A DNA stretch of 33,445 nucleotides from a virus, in the IMG/VR virus record IMGVR_UViG_3300043570_002385, positions 1 to 33,445 of that record; one strand, given 5' to 3'. Shown here piece after piece: positions 33,251 through 33,445 of the stretch. The notes below the pieces were generated by a model that worked only from the letters and a program-made list of their open reading frames with translations, was not told the DNA's origin and ran no database searches. Each line of letters begins with the position of its first letter. The first letter of the stretch is position 1. Made by a program: the position numbers and the translations under genes.

Positions 33251-33259
33251 ATTATACCA
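33251..33259 (-). promoter_or_regulatory. Extended -10 promoter for the sugar cassette (minus strand)
   Basis: Minus strand reads TGG-TATAAT (TATAAT at 33251-33256), then 9 nt to the ATG. No Shine-Dalgarno and no clear -35. Only 10 bp separate it from the -35 of the divergent plus-strand promoter. Confidence 0.65.
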
Positions 33260-33269
33260 CCATCTAAAC

Positions 33270-33299
33270 TTGACTTTTGTTAAAATTTTGTGTTATACT
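33270..33299 (+). promoter_or_regulatory. Divergent sigma70-type promoter, plus strand
   Basis: TTGACT at 33270-33275, an 18-nt spacer and TATACT at 33294-33299, with TGT before the -10 (extended). It is the only promoter here with an obvious -35. It drives the gene at 33347. Confidence 0.8.
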
Positions 33300-33323
33300 A
33301 GGTGTAGACACCTACCAAGGTGT
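33300..33323 (+). promoter_or_regulatory. Operator-like repeats over the plus-strand start site
   Basis: AGGTGT-AG-ACACCT (33300-33313), a perfect 6-bp inverted repeat with a 2-nt centre, followed after ACCA by another AGGTGT (33318-33323). The start site would fall at about 33306, inside the repeat. It fits a repressor site; the ACACCT could instead pair with either AGGTGT as a leader hairpin. Confidence 0.55.
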
Positions 33324-33346
33324 TATTGTTTTCTAAGGAGGAAACT

Positions 33347-33445
33347 ATGATTAAATTTATCGAAAGAAACAAAGAGATCATTAGCACACTCAGTATCGTA
33401 GCATTAGTAACTGTTTTGTCGAACGGAGCCAATGCTGATTCAGGT
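33347..33445 (+). CDS. Exported or membrane protein, partial: only the N-terminus is in the window
   Basis: Opens with MIKFIERNKEIISTLSIVALV, then VLSNGANADSG before the window ends (33 residues). AAGGAGG (33335-33341) is 5 nt before the ATG. It has a basic N-region, a hydrophobic stretch (~12-24) and ANA followed by Asp, a good signal peptidase I site (cleavage after Ala30). It is the only plus-strand gene here, under its own regulated-looking promoter. In a phage, a secreted protein could be a lysin, a superinfection-exclusion protein or a surface factor; the rest of the gene is needed to decide. Confidence 0.75.
   Translation, partial: MIKFIERNKEIISTLSIVALVTVLSNGANADSG

Overview
The window is a 33.4-kb piece of a tailed double-stranded DNA phage genome, AT-rich by eye, carrying the structural (virion) region of a long-tailed, siphovirus-type phage. 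Nearly everything is on the minus strand, so the genes are transcribed from right to left. The host cannot be read directly. An actinobacterial host, perhaps a low-GC freshwater lineage, is a reasonable inference: several genes start without a leader (ATG directly after a -10 box), the class II ribonucleotide reductase needs vitamin B12, and the LamG-type and FN3-type tail proteins resemble those of actinophages. No integrase, terminase, lysis gene, tRNA or CRISPR array is visible.

Layout in order of transcription. (1) 33.3-30.7 kb: a small structural protein, a GDP-mannose 3,5-epimerase and a fucosyltransferase-like glycosyltransferase, overlapping end to end. They look like a cassette that makes and transfers an unusual L-sugar. 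(2) 30.7-23.6 kb: small baseplate or fibre proteins, two large repeat-built tail fibres, and a protein with FN3-like domains, an aromatic 5-6-residue repeat and a C-terminal Hint (intein-like) domain. (3) 23.6-20.7 kb: an unknown 247-aa protein and an adenosylcobalamin-dependent ribonucleotide reductase set inside the structural region. (4) 20.7-17.0 kb: a 1238-aa LamG-like tail protein. (5) 17.0-12.4 kb: a small protein, portal, prohead protease with an in-frame nested scaffold gene, and major capsid protein. (6) 12.3-9.3 kb: an acidic protein and four head-tail connector or tail-completion proteins, tightly overlapping. (7) 9.2 kb to the left edge: major tail protein, two paralogous tail assembly chaperones, and a very long tape measure protein (at least 2490 residues) that runs off the left end.

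The most striking feature is transcriptional. At least twelve minus-strand genes or gene groups have their own extended -10 box (TGN followed by TATAAT, TATACT or TAAAAT). In five of them the ATG lies only 6-7 nt after the -10, with no Shine-Dalgarno sequence, and in two more 9 nt after it, which predicts leaderless or nearly leaderless mRNAs. Two hairpin terminators divide the cluster further. The structural region therefore looks like a chain of individually tuned transcription units rather than one late operon. At the right edge a divergent plus-strand promoter, with a full -35 and an operator-like repeat over its start site, drives a gene for an exported or membrane protein that is cut by the window end.

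No stretch longer than 300 bases lacks a gene; the largest gap, about 105 bases at 33242-33346, is the divergent control region.
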